Assembly (NCBI RefSeq): GCF_000686125.1
Contig: NZ_JMMA01000002.1
Location: forward strand, 124,001-188,000
Direction: 5' to 3'
DNA: 64,000 nucleotides
DNA from: Ruminococcus sp. NK3A76
Lineage (GTDB): Bacteria > Bacillota > Clostridia > Oscillospirales > Ruminococcaceae
Within the stretch, counting starts at the first letter, position 1. Each line of letters starts with the position of its first letter. The position numbers were made by a program, and so were the translations under genes. Of this stretch, positions 41,462 to 49,132 are shown in pieces. The notes beneath the pieces were generated by a model, which saw nothing but the letters and a program-made list of their open reading frames with translations, had not been told where the DNA came from and made no database searches.

Positions 41462-42305
41462 TTATGAGTGCTCTACCGAGTCAAATACTTCAAGAGAGTT
41501 TATAGGCAACACCGCACAAAGAACGCCTGAAGGCTTTGTACGCAACTTACTTGCATCTTTTCCGTCATATTACACATTTTTTCCTTGAAATACGGTAGTA
41601 TTCCTTCGGAAAATCTGTGCAATCTGACGAAAAAGCTGACTGCGCAATTTGCGCACAATCTTCGTGCGGTGTTGCCTATAACATCAACAGACAGGTCGCT
41701 GTCGCAGGTCGTGCCCATGCCGTAGAGATATATCCAGCGGTCGGGAGTTGACAGATCTTCGCCGATGATGACATACTGCTCGCTTATTTCCTGACCCTTG
41801 AGCCTTACACCGTGCCACTTGAAGTTGTTGAGAGTGAATTCCGGGATGTCCTCCAATGTTAAGTCGGGGTCGTCCTTTTCTCTCTCGATAACATCATCGA
41901 GCCACCTTGTTGCGTTGAGCTCGTCGGCTTTTCGGAACTTAAGGCGCTGTTTTCCGTCAGGTGAATAGAATTCTGAATTATCCATGTCGTCATTGCCTGT
42001 GCCTGTTTCTCTGATGAAATTCTTGCCCTTTATCTGTACTGTGTCTGACGAATCAACTGTAGTGTCGTCAACCCAGAAGAAGCCGTGTATCTGATCGAGC
42101 AGGTCGTAGTATGTGCTCTGATCTTCAAAGTATTCCTTGACCTCCTGTGTCGAGAATGACTTGTAGGAATCTGACGTGGCTATGGCCATCTGAATAACGC
42201 CGTAGTGTGCGTTTGCAAAGGTCTCCTTGTCGCAGAGATCAATAGTCTCAGTCGAGTTGTCAGAGTATACATCATATCTCGGCGGAAGGATAAAGTTTAC
42301 ATCTG
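41462..42305 (-). pseudogene. Exported-type protein remnant, 5' end lost and 3' end split by a repeat
   Basis: A coherent frame runs from about 42305 (ADVNFILPPRYDVYSDNS...) through ETIDLCDKETFANAHYGVIQ and WIYLYGMGTTCDSDLSVDVI, where it meets the repeat at 41676. Beyond the repeat the frame continues NSLEVFDSVEHS and stops at 41462; removing 172 bp plus one TATA restores it exactly. With the repeat, the last 12 native residues are replaced by about 50 encoded by the repeat. The start codon and any signal peptide are missing because the 5' end is fused to a sigma-factor fragment. Family not recognised. Confidence 0.85.
41505..41676 (+). mobile_element. 172-bp palindromic element, copy 6 (subfamily A)
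   Basis: TATA is duplicated at 41501-41504 and 41677-41680. It is inserted within the last 14 codons of the - strand gene around it. Confidence 0.93.
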
Positions 42306-42479
42306 CAGTGCAGTCATGAATGCTTCCTGCATCATATCACGGGCGGTGTCCTCGTTTGCGACTATTTAGAGGCAGGTAAAATACACAGCTCTTTCCGTTT
42401 CCCTGTAAAGCTGCTCAAAGGCTTTCTTGTCGCCTTTCCTGGTCGCCTCTACGCCCTGTCGCCATTGATCTTCGTTCAT
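42303..42479 (-). pseudogene. N-terminal fragment of an ECF-type RNA polymerase sigma factor
   Basis: ATG 42479 has a strong AAGGAGGAAAT site. The frame reads MNEDQWRQGVEATRKGDKKA, FEQLYRETERAVYFTCL, then a TAA (42368-42366), then continues in frame IVANEDTARDMMQEAFMTAL: sigma-70 region 2 (ANEDTARDMMQEAFMTAL helix). Region 4 is absent, and the DNA then joins, out of frame, the exported-protein remnant. This is a broken gene: one premature stop and a deletion that fused a sigma gene to another gene. The upstream gene arrangement of a typical sigma/anti-sigma pair is lost. Confidence 0.8.
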
Positions 42480-42660
42480 ATTTCCTCCTTAGTTTTCCGA
42501 CATTTTTCAGCCTGGCTTTTTGCCTCTGCATATAATAGAGCCATTAGCGCCGGAAAATTCCATTGTTTTTTTGAAAAATATTCTGATTTGTAGAAACTCA
42601 CAATGGAGCGTGCTTTTGTAAATGTCGCTTAAGGTATATTGCACAACAAATCATCACTTT

Positions 42661-43026
42661 TTAAACCGTCTGATCCGGATATTCCCAGAAGCCGCCCTTG
42701 TGGAAGTTCTCGTTTCCTAATGGCTTTGCTGTCAGCCTGAACATCACGCAGCCGTCAGGGCATACTACTGTCTTGGTGTACTTGCTGTCACCGCCGAGGT
42801 TCTCCAGGTCACCGCCGCTCCTGATAGCCTCCATGAGCGGATAAAGCATCATCATCGTCTTTGAGCAGATGCCAAAGCCCTGTGTATTCACCGGGCAGCC
42901 GTAGGTGCAGGTGTATTTGTCGCCTATCTCCTCGCCGTTGCGGCAGTACTTTTCCGTGCGGTCGCCGTGCAGGAACCCTGTGACTTCAACTGTAAACTCA
43001 TATTCTTCGTCATACCATTTTTTCAT
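42661..43026 (-). CDS. TIGR04076-family protein
   Basis: A 121-residue soluble protein with conserved Cys residues (CTYGCPVNTQGFGIC; CPDGCVMF) and the YEFTVEVTGF N-terminus of the TIGR04076 family. The Cys pattern suggests metal or cofactor binding. The family function is unknown. The start at 43026 follows GGAGGATAAT. It stands alone between the sigma fragment and repeat copy 7. Confidence 0.87.
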   Translation of the reverse strand: MKKWYDEEYEFTVEVTGFLHGDRTEKYCRNGEEIGDKYTCTYGCPVNTQGFGICSKTMMMLYPLMEAIRSGGDLENLGGDSKYTKTVVCPDGCVMFRLTAKPLGNENFHKGGFWEYPDQTV

Positions 43027-43120
43027 AATTATCCTCCGTTATCTGTAGGGCGTGCTGCTTATTAGAATATCATGGCTCAATTATACCACATCGGGGCAGA
43101 TAGGTCAATCATTATATATG

Positions 43121-43292
43121 GGCAACACCGCACAAAGACCGCCTGAAGGCTTTGTACGCAACTTACTTGCATCTTTTCCGTCATATTACACATTTTTTCC
43201 TTGAAATACGGTAGTATTCCTTCGGAAAATCCGTGCAATCTGACGAAAAAGCTGACTGCGCAATTTGCGCACAATCTTCGTGCGGTGTTGCC
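43121..43292 (+). mobile_element. 172-bp palindromic element, copy 7 (subfamily A), no matching target duplication
   Basis: The element is full length, but the flanks differ: TATG at 43117-43120 and TTAA at 43293-43296. The gene to its right has lost its 5' half exactly at the repeat boundary. This pattern fits a deletion between two repeat copies that left one hybrid copy. Confidence 0.93.
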
Positions 43293-43886
43293 TTAAACAA
43301 GACCGACCTGCTTGATGAGTCGCAGCTTGAAGAAGTCAAAAAGGTGCTGCGTGACTATCAGACAAAGGCGCCTATGATATCCTCGGTCAAGGGCAGCGTT
43401 GACCCGAAGCTCATAATGCACGGCGAGGAATTTGATTATGACGAGGTGCTTGATTCATCAGCCATACAGCGTGCCCTCGAATCAAACGACCCCGAGGACA
43501 GCAAGGCCTGTGTCGATGAATACGGCATAACCTCATTTGCGTTTGAGGAGCGCAGGCCTTTTAACAGAGAGCGCTTTGAAAAGCTCGTTGGCAATTACCC
43601 GACAGAGCTTATCCGCACAAAGGGCTATATATGGTTCTCTGATGATGACGAGCATATCCAGCTTTTTGAGCAGGCAGGCCGCAACTGCGCACTGACCCGG
43701 CTCAACGAATGGATGGCGAGCTACCCTCAGGACGAGCTCGATGCGCTGTTCGAGGCTTTCCCCGACCTTAAGGACGACTGGGACGAGCGCTACGGCGACC
43801 GCATAAACCAGCTCGTTGTCATAGGCAAGGGCTTTGAAAAAGCAAAGATAGTTGACCTCTTGAACGACTGTCTTGAAGCGGTATAA
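43293..43886 (+). pseudogene. CobW/COG0523 GTPase family protein, C-terminal half only
   Basis: The frame begins at the repeat boundary with [11 protein letters not shown], the G4 (NKxD) box of the G3E GTPase domain. It continues into the CobW C-terminal domain ([39 protein letters not shown]). Walker A, the metal-binding CxCC motif and the start codon are gone. In family members the missing part is about 150 residues. The protein is a zinc/cobalt/nickel chaperone family member and cannot hydrolyse GTP in this state. Confidence 0.9.
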
Positions 43887-43889
43887 TAA

Positions 43890-43920
43890 TGACCGGGCAG
43901 GGGAGATTTCCCTTGCCCGG
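43890..43920. terminator. Intrinsic terminator
   Basis: ACCGGGCAGGGGAG-ATTT-CCCTTGCCCGGT followed by GTTTGC. The stem is nearly the same as the one at 39457-39488. Confidence 0.88.
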
Positions 43921-43939
43921 TGTTTGCATATATGAAAGT

Positions 43940-44374
43940 TTAAAGCCACTGAATGAATGCCGTCTTGTCGCTGCTGTTGTAGCCTGCGCTTTCGTAAAAG
44001 CGAAGTGTCTCCGGCTTTTTTGAGCCTGTCAGGAGCATCATCTTGTAGCAGTTCTCACTTTGTGCTATCTGCCTTGCATAGGCAAGACACTCGCTTGCAT
44101 AGCCCTTGCCACGGCAGCTTTCGTGCGTCACGACATTCTCAACGAATGCATACGGCCGCACACCTCTTGTGAGGTTCGGTATTATCACGCATACGCATGA
44201 TGAGACTATCTTTCCGTCCTGCTCGTTGACTATAAGATGATGCGCTTTGTCAAAGATTATCTGCTCCCAGGTGTTTTTGAGATGATCATTATGCTCGGGT
44301 ATGCTGTCCTCGTGAAGATAAAGATACAGCTCAAGCAATGCGTCAAGGTCTTCTTTTCTTGCTTCTCTTACCAT
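43940..44374 (-). CDS. GNAT-family N-acetyltransferase
   Basis: A 144-residue GNAT enzyme. The acetyl-CoA pyrophosphate loop is SCRGKGYASECLAYA near residues 89-103 (R/Q-x-x-G-x-A pattern), and the C-terminal RFYESAGYN is typical. The substrate is unknown. It starts 6 bp after the stop of another GNAT gene in the same direction, so the two are co-transcribed. Confidence 0.9.
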   Translation of the reverse strand: MVREARKEDLDALLELYLYLHEDSIPEHNDHLKNTWEQIIFDKAHHLIVNEQDGKIVSSCVCVIIPNLTRGVRPYAFVENVVTHESCRGKGYASECLAYARQIAQSENCYKMMLLTGSKKPETLRFYESAGYNSSDKTAFIQWL

Positions 44375-44380
44375 GTGCGC

Positions 44381-44812
44381 TCACTCGCTTTCTGTTATCA
44401 GGTCTTTTCTGTAGCCTGTCTGATGATAGCCCTCTACCTCATACTTGTCTTCGAGCACGGCAAACCTTTCATACCCGTGCTTCTCGTAAAAGACAGGGTT
44501 TATCCTGCCGGCTGTCCATAGATATATGTGCTCCATGCCGATATCTGCTGCTTTTTGCTCTATCATCACAAGCAGCCTGCTGCCAAGCCCACGCCGCCGG
44601 TGCGAGCTTTCTATCCACAGGTCGGTGAGATAAAACCATTTGTGCTCGGTTATCCCCGAAACGTAGCCGATGACCTCGCCGCCTTCTTCCAATACATACT
44701 GATACCTATCGGTCTTTCTTTGCGGCACGCCGTCGGCTTGCTCTATCCTGCGGAAGTCGTCATAGATAAAGTCGAGCTCCTTTTTTGTTATCTCTCTGTC
44801 TGTGATGTTCAT
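44381..44812 (-). CDS. GNAT-family N-acetyltransferase
   Basis: A 143-residue GNAT enzyme. The acetyl-CoA motif is RRRGLGSRLLVMIEQ near residues 71-85, and FYEKHGYERF is the C-terminal signature. The N-terminal region (YQYVLEEGGEVIGYVSGI) binds the substrate. The ATG (44812) overlaps the stop of the acyltransferase gene upstream as ATGA, so its translation may depend on that gene, which is now interrupted by a repeat. Confidence 0.9.
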   Translation of the reverse strand: MNITDREITKKELDFIYDDFRRIEQADGVPQRKTDRYQYVLEEGGEVIGYVSGITEHKWFYLTDLWIESSHRRRGLGSRLLVMIEQKAADIGMEHIYLWTAGRINPVFYEKHGYERFAVLEDKYEVEGYHQTGYRKDLITESE

Positions 44813-46106
44813 GGCTTAGCTCCTTGTTGTGTTGAAGTGCTTTTTCTGCCTGCCGGCTTTGTCCCGAGCAGCAGGTACAGCACAGGTATGTGAATGCATA
44901 TCTCGCATGAGATGAGCGTTGCGGCATATGCCGGCAGCAGCGGCAGTAAAAACATAAGCGCCGTATTGCCGCCAAGGCTGTCGTACAAGATATACTGGAA
45001 AAGGACTATCCATATATAATGCAGTATGTAAAAAAGAAACGAGCGCTGCACCATGTATCTTGTCACTGTGTTCTCCCTGTCAAAGCGTGCCTTTGCAAGC
45101 CCTGTGACTGCAAGCAGCATCAGCCATTCTGCAAGCGTGCGTGTAAGCGTGTTTGCTGCCATTACCGCCGCTGTATCCTGGTCACACCACAGGAAAAGGT
45201 ATGTGTTGAGCACGCTCACGCAAAGCCCTGCGCATAGCATCGGCCGCCTGTGAGTCGACAGATTACCGATAACGTCATCGTCCGAGAAAATGTGATACCC
45301 AAGCATGAAAAGATAAAGGCAACACCGCCGGGCCACCGGCGGATACCTTTGCACGCCATCCACTTGCAAATTTTCCGTCATATTACCCAAATTTACCTTG
45401 AAATATGTTAGTATTCCTGCGGTAAATTTAGCCAATCTGACGAAAAATTTGACTGCGTGTCTGACGTACAATGGCCCAGCGGTGTTGCCTAAAGGTATTC
45501 AAGTATGCTCTTGCCGCCGATAGACAGCAGCTCGTGGAATACTATGATTGGCAACCCGGCAAGCAGTATCATCACGGTCGGGTGTCTGCTGCTTTTTAAG
45601 ACGGCTGTGTTTATCCTTTTTTGCAGCCCTGATGTGGCAATGAAAAGGCAGGATATCACAAACAGATATGCCAGAAACCATAGATGCCCGACAGAAAACC
45701 CACCGTCAGCACCTGTCATGTCCGTGAGCTTTGTGAAGAACACTTTGTAATGCAAGACAAACGAGCCGCTATATCCGCAGTTGAAGCGGTCGGCAAGGTA
45801 TGTCATTACCGGCATTATCATCAATGTTCCGATAGTAAGAGGTATAAGCAGCTTTGTGACACGCTCTTTTATGTATTCGGCGGCCGTCCTCCTGCATAAT
45901 GAATACTTAGTGCTCACCCCAGCCAGCAAAAACAGCAGCGGCATAAGAAAAGGGCTTTGAAAAACGACTATGCTGATAACGGCACGGCTGCCATGCAGGG
46001 TGATGTAGTTGGGCTCGCCCCATGTGTTGAATGCCATAGCTGCGTGGTATATTATAAGAACGCTTATAGCGCTCCACCTGATATTGTCAATGTAGTGCTT
46101 TCGCAT
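44809..46106 (-). pseudogene. Acyltransferase-3 family membrane protein, split by repeat copy 8
   Basis: The 5' part from ATG 46106 reads MRKHYIDNIRWSAISVLIIY with H17-type catalytic His (YHAAMAFNTW). It has about six helices and GHLWFLAYLFVISCLF. At ILEYL the repeat introduces a TAG. Removing 172 bp and one TTTA restores GGKSILEYL-YLFMLGYHIFSDD in frame, and the 3' part then runs to the TGA at 44809. Acyltransferase-3 proteins O-acetylate polysaccharides or lipids and need about ten helices, so the split protein should be inactive. GGGGGTG serves as the ribosome binding site. Confidence 0.93.
45318..45489 (+). mobile_element. 172-bp palindromic element, copy 8 (subfamily B)
   Basis: TAAA is duplicated at 45314-45317 and 45490-45493. 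It is almost identical to copy 4. It lies inside the acyltransferase gene and creates a stop codon at the junction. Confidence 0.94.
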
Positions 46107-46160
46107 TTTCGGGTTCACCCCCCATGGTCTTATTATATCAGACAGGCTATTAAAAGTCAA

Positions 46161-46189
46161 TTGACTGATTGCAGGCCTTGTGGTATAAT
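46161..46189 (+). promoter_or_regulatory. Promoter of the 46209 operon
   Basis: TTGACT (46161-46166), a 17-bp spacer and an extended TGGTATAAT ending at 46189, 19 bp before the ATG. Confidence 0.82.
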
Positions 46190-46208
46190 AAGATAGCGAG
46201 GTGCAGCT

Positions 46209-46427
46209 ATGAACAAACACAAAACAGTAATGTATAACGGAATGGAATGTACGCTGTATGACAGCTATCTTGGCATAGACAGCGGACCTGTCGTAAGGAT
46301 AAACAGTCCACAGGATACCGACAAGGCCTATGCACTCGGCTTTGAGTGTGTAGGGTTCCCTGACGAGTTGGTAAAGCCTGTCACAGCGGAGGAATACGAG
46401 CAGCTTGTTATGACCGGGAGCTGTTGA
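46209..46427 (+). CDS. Hypothetical 72-residue protein
   Basis: A small soluble protein with a short beta-rich start (VMYNGMECTLYDSYLG) and an acidic, Glu/Asp-rich end. GCGAGGTGCAGCT precedes the ATG. It ends 38 bp before the metallo-hydrolase gene and shares its promoter. No family is recognised. Confidence 0.7.
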   Translation: MNKHKTVMYNGMECTLYDSYLGIDSGPVVRINSPQDTDKAYALGFECVGFPDELVKPVTAEEYEQLVMTGSC

Positions 46428-46465
46428 ATACCTGTAAAGGCAAGCCGAAAAAGGAGGTGCATCGT

Positions 46466-47281
46466 ATGCGCTCAAAAACGATAACAGAGCTTAAATATTC
46501 AAACACCAACACATATCTTATCACCGGCAAGAAAGGCAGCCTGCTTTTTGACACAGGCTGGGCAGGGACTTTCCCTTTGCTTTGCCGGGCGCTTGGCGAG
46601 AAAAAGCTGAGGCTGCAGGATATTGACTGCCTGCTGATATCGCACTTTCACCCCGACCATATGGGCATAGCGCAGCAGATAGCAGACAGCGGCGTGACTA
46701 TAGCAGTCGCAGATGTGCAGCAAGGCTTTTTGCACAGCAGCGACCATGTATTTGAAAAGGAGAACAACACACAGTTTATCCCGATAGACGACAGCAAAGT
46801 GAGGGTGATAACAATTGATACCAGCCGCAGCTTTCTTAGCGGGCTCGGCATCGACGGCGAGCTGATACACACCCCCGGCCACAGCGACGACAGCATATCG
46901 CTATGGCTCAAAAGTGAGTGTGCGCTGTTTGTGGGTGATCTAAACCCTCTCTACGAGCTTGAGGTGCACAAGGGCACGCAGATAGAGCAAAGCTGGAACA
47001 CGCTGCTTGCACTTGAGCCGAAGACAGTTTACTACGGCCATGCAAAGCCTGCACAGCCTGACAGTCGGGCGGCTCAGAAGCCCGGACTTTCCGGCAAGGA
47101 TACATACGCACTTGTCAAAAGGATAACCAAGATGGTAGACAAGGGATATACTGCCGAGGATATAGAGCAAAAGACCGGGGCGGATAGGGTGTTCATTCAG
47201 GACGTTGCGAGAATGTATCTGACACATCAGAACGTAAGCGTTCAGGGCATTCTTGACAGGATAGAGATAAAGGGAAGATAA
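46466..47281 (+). CDS. MBL-fold metallo-hydrolase
   Basis: A 271-residue metallo-beta-lactamase-fold enzyme. HFHPDHMG near residues 61-68 is the H-x-H-x-D-H zinc motif. HTPGHSDDSIS holds the next His, FVGDLNPL the bridging Asp, and a late His (YYGHAKP) completes the site. The C-terminal helical part resembles that of hydroxyacylglutathione-hydrolase-like or lactonase-like members. AAGGAGGTGCATCGT fixes ATG 46466. Substrate unknown. Confidence 0.9.
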   Translation: MRSKTITELKYSNTNTYLITGKKGSLLFDTGWAGTFPLLCRALGEKKLRLQDIDCLLISHFHPDHMGIAQQIADSGVTIAVADVQQGFLHSSDHVFEKENNTQFIPIDDSKVRVITIDTSRSFLSGLGIDGELIHTPGHSDDSISLWLKSECALFVGDLNPLYELEVHKGTQIEQSWNTLLALEPKTVYYGHAKPAQPDSRAAQKPGLSGKDTYALVKRITKMVDKGYTAEDIEQKTGADRVFIQDVARMYLTHQNVSVQGILDRIEIKGR

Positions 47282-47283
47282 AA

Positions 47284-47320
47284 CATCACCTGGCAGGAGA
47301 TACCTGTCGGGTGTTGCCTT
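47284..47320 (+). terminator. Intrinsic terminator
   Basis: CACC-GGCAGG around GAGATA pairs with CCTGTC-GGGTG; GTTGCCTTTATTATT follows. The GTTGCC here is not part of the repeat family. Confidence 0.65.
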
Positions 47321-47440
47321 TATTATTCAGGACGGAGCAGGGATATGTCAAATGGTGGGAGAAACAATGTCATCATACACAATATATAGTCCCCTTATTT
47401 ATCTAATGTGCCAATAATTAGTGATAAATGCCGCTTTCTA

Positions 47441-47469
47441 TTGACAAGCGGACTCCTTAGTGGTATAAT
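47441..47469 (+). promoter_or_regulatory. Promoter of the c-di-GMP riboswitch transcript
   Basis: TTGACA (47441-47446), a 17-bp spacer and an extended TGGTATAAT ending at 47469. The predicted RNA start near 47476 is just before the aptamer. Confidence 0.88.
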
Positions 47470-47482
47470 TTATGTATAGTAA

Positions 47483-47562
47483 ATGGGCAAACCTGCCGAA
47501 AGGCAGCGACGCAAAGCCAAGGGTCTAACCTCGTATGAGTATGACAGCCGGTTGCCGGGGGC
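47483..47562 (+). ncRNA. c-di-GMP-I (GEMM-I) riboswitch aptamer
   Basis: The sequence has the fixed parts of the class in order: GGGCAAACC, the GAAA-capped P2 helix (CTGCC-GAAA-GGCAG), CGACGCAAAGCC, a P3 helix with GGGTCTAAC, and the closing CAGCCGGTTGCC, which pairs back to GGCAA. GEMM-I aptamers bind c-di-GMP and control motility, matrix or uptake genes. Here no conventional gene follows before the terminator at 47724-47767, so the target is unclear. Confidence 0.95.
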
Positions 47563-47602
47563 GTGAGCTTCTGTTATATGGCAATTATTGTTGGCAATGC
47601 GT

Positions 47603-47704
47603 TTATTTGTGACGTGTTGTCTTTTTTGTTTTTAGCTTCGTCAGAAAAGACAGCATGATATGCTTGAGGGTTTCCTCCTTTATCCCGATAAAGCGATTTT
47701 TCAT
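47603..47704 (-). CDS. Possible 33-residue basic peptide, antisense to the riboswitch transcript
   Basis: ATG 47704 follows AGGGG on the - strand. The product starts MKNRFIGIKEETLKHIMLSF, is Lys/Thr-rich and ends KTTRHK. It lies entirely within the region transcribed from the riboswitch promoter on the other strand. Its apparent promoter (TTGACA and TATTCT, 19-bp spacing, 47719-47749) coincides with the terminator stem of the + strand RNA, and its leader would be only a few bases. It may be chance. Confidence 0.3.
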   Translation of the reverse strand: MKNRFIGIKEETLKHIMLSFLTKLKTKKTTRHK

Positions 47705-47723
47705 ATTACTACCCCTATAGAAT

Positions 47724-47767
47724 AAGGGCTTGGCACCGGGATGTGTCAAGCCCCTATTTTCTTTTTG
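47724..47767 (+). terminator. Terminator of the riboswitch transcript
   Basis: AAGGGCTTGGCA pairs with TGTCAAGCCCCT around CCGGGATG, followed by ATTTTCTTTTTG. It would end the RNA about 290 nt after its start and before the next promoter at 47783. Confidence 0.85.
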
Positions 47768-47782
47768 TGGTATTGCAGGTGC

Positions 47783-47811
47783 TTGAAGCGGCCGCAAAAA
47801 TGTGGTATAAT
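47783..47811 (+). promoter_or_regulatory. Promoter of the 47847-48617 gene
   Basis: TTGAAG (47783-47788), a 17-bp spacer and an extended TGGTATAAT ending at 47811. It is independent of the riboswitch. Confidence 0.82.
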
Positions 47812-47846
47812 AGCAGCATAGTATAACAGATGCAGGAGTGAGCGAT

Positions 47847-48617
47847 ATGACAGAGCTTGAAATAATGAAGCGTGCAAAAATGTATCTTGACAGCCTTGCA
47901 ATGGGTGTTGATCCTCTGACCGGGCAGCCTGTCAGGGAAGGAGACATCGTGAGAAACCAGCGTATATCAAAATGCCTGACGTATGTCTCGGGCGTGCTCG
48001 AAAGTGTTATCGAGGAAGGCGCTGAAAGAGAGAGGACAGTGCGCCTTCGCAGTGCCGATAAGGAGTATTTCTCGCTGACTGAGGAGCAGATAGACTCGCT
48101 GCAGCCGACAGTACAGCCGCTATCAGTCTCAAAGCTGGCAGCATATATAAACGAGCTTATCGACAGCGGAAGAATGCGCAAGCTCACAAGAACGGCCGTC
48201 GTCGCATGGCTTGTTGATGCAGGCTTTCTGAGCGAGGAGACAACTGACGCAGGACGGAAAATAACAAAGCCCACAGATGCAGGCCGTGAGATAGGCATAT
48301 ACGAATCAGAGCTTGAAGACGAGACGGGCAGGGTGATAAGGTATGTCACCTACAACAAAAGCGCACAGCAGTTTGTCTTTGATAATATCACCGCCATAGC
48401 CGAGGTCTGCCGACAGGAGGCTGACCTTAAGGAAGAACTTAAGCGCAGCAAGTATGAAAACCGGGGCAAGCCCTGGACGCAGGACGAGACTGAGAGCCTT
48501 CGTGTGATGTATGAATGCGGCATGAGCCTTAATGACATCTCGGCAGAGCTTCGCCGTACAAGGGCAGGCATCAGGGAGCGGCTCATCTTTATGGGGCTTA
48601 TGAGCCGTGGGCAGTAA
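47847..48617 (+). CDS. Hypothetical protein with C-terminal helix-turn-helix
   Basis: A 256-residue soluble protein. ATG 47847 follows CAGGAGTGAGCGAT. The middle has a winged-helix-like section (KLAAYINELIDSGRMRKLTR). The C-terminus (WTQDETESLRVMYECGMSLN then DISAELRRTRAGIRERLIFM) has the Trp-led, three-helix pattern of Myb/SANT or GcrA-like DNA-binding domains. It is a probable DNA-binding protein in a single-gene unit with its own promoter. Target unknown. Confidence 0.75.
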   Translation: MTELEIMKRAKMYLDSLAMGVDPLTGQPVREGDIVRNQRISKCLTYVSGVLESVIEEGAERERTVRLRSADKEYFSLTEEQIDSLQPTVQPLSVSKLAAYINELIDSGRMRKLTRTAVVAWLVDAGFLSEETTDAGRKITKPTDAGREIGIYESELEDETGRVIRYVTYNKSAQQFVFDNITAIAEVCRQEADLKEELKRSKYENRGKPWTQDETESLRVMYECGMSLNDISAELRRTRAGIRERLIFMGLMSRGQ

Positions 48618-48700
48618 GGCGATGCGAAGGTGACATATGATAACAAACTCCTCCGGGTAAAATGTGAACGCCCGGGGCATGGCTGCGGAAAGTAGCTTGA

Positions 48701-48935
48701 ATGGATCTCCAGAAGTTTGTCGATGCTATGTATTCGCCTACCTGTATAGTGTCTGTGGAAAAAACACCTGACGGCGGCTATGGCAGTATCTGTATCGCTG
48801 CTGTGAATAACAAATACGGCGAGATGATAGAAAAGCGTGTTAAGGACGAGCTCGGGGCAACAGATTGGGAGTTTGTGCCGGGGCTGCCCGCTCTCGCAGG
48901 ACGATGCCGCAAGCCTTGTCGCAGGCGAGCAATAG
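48701..48935 (+). pseudogene. Small PAS-like N-terminal fragment, frameshifted
   Basis: The frame from ATG 48701 reads MDLQKFVDAMYSPTCIVSVE, KTPDGGYGSICIAAVNNKYG, then loses sense after WEFVPGL. A second frame continues PLSQDDAASLVAGEQ and stops at TAG 48933-48935. The start resembles the N-terminal sensor of larger GGDEF or EAL proteins of related Clostridia, whose remaining domains are absent. It is best read as a truncated gene with one frameshift near 48890. The assignment is from memory of the pattern only. Confidence 0.5.
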
Positions 48936-48939
48936 CTTT

Positions 48940-48985
48940 TTTCCCCCCCTTGCTGCAATTGCCGGTGAGGGGGAGTTTTTATTCT
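48940..48985 (+). terminator. Intrinsic terminator
   Basis: TCCCCCCTT...(loop)...GAGGGGGAG followed by TTTTTATTC. Confidence 0.75.
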
Positions 48986-49039
48986 TGCCAATAGGTCAAA
49001 ATGATGAAAAACCCGGCGTTATTTTATTGTTAAGTACAA

Positions 49040-49068
49040 TTGACAAAATGCCCTGTTTCTGCTATAAT
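49040..49068 (+). promoter_or_regulatory. Promoter of the STAS-kinase/GH3 operon
   Basis: TTGACA (49040-49045), a 17-bp spacer and TATAAT (49063-49068). A leader of about 60 bases ends in GGAGG before ATG 49133. Confidence 0.85.
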
Positions 49069-49132
49069 TAAAGTGATAAAGGCTGCCCTTATCATTTTTG
49101 ATTCGCAGCCGGTATGAAATGGAGGTATCGCT

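Noticed and set aside
27007-45489. Regularly recurring palindromic repeats considered as a CRISPR array
   Set aside because: Copies are 172 bp, kilobases apart, with target duplications; no short repeat-spacer unit and no cas genes.
47305-47315. GGGTGTTGCC resembling a repeat end
   Set aside because: Part of the terminator after the metallo-hydrolase gene; no matching other end or repeat body.
48620-48700. GC-rich leader before 48701 considered as a riboswitch
   Set aside because: No consistent stem set or known aptamer sequence could be found by eye.
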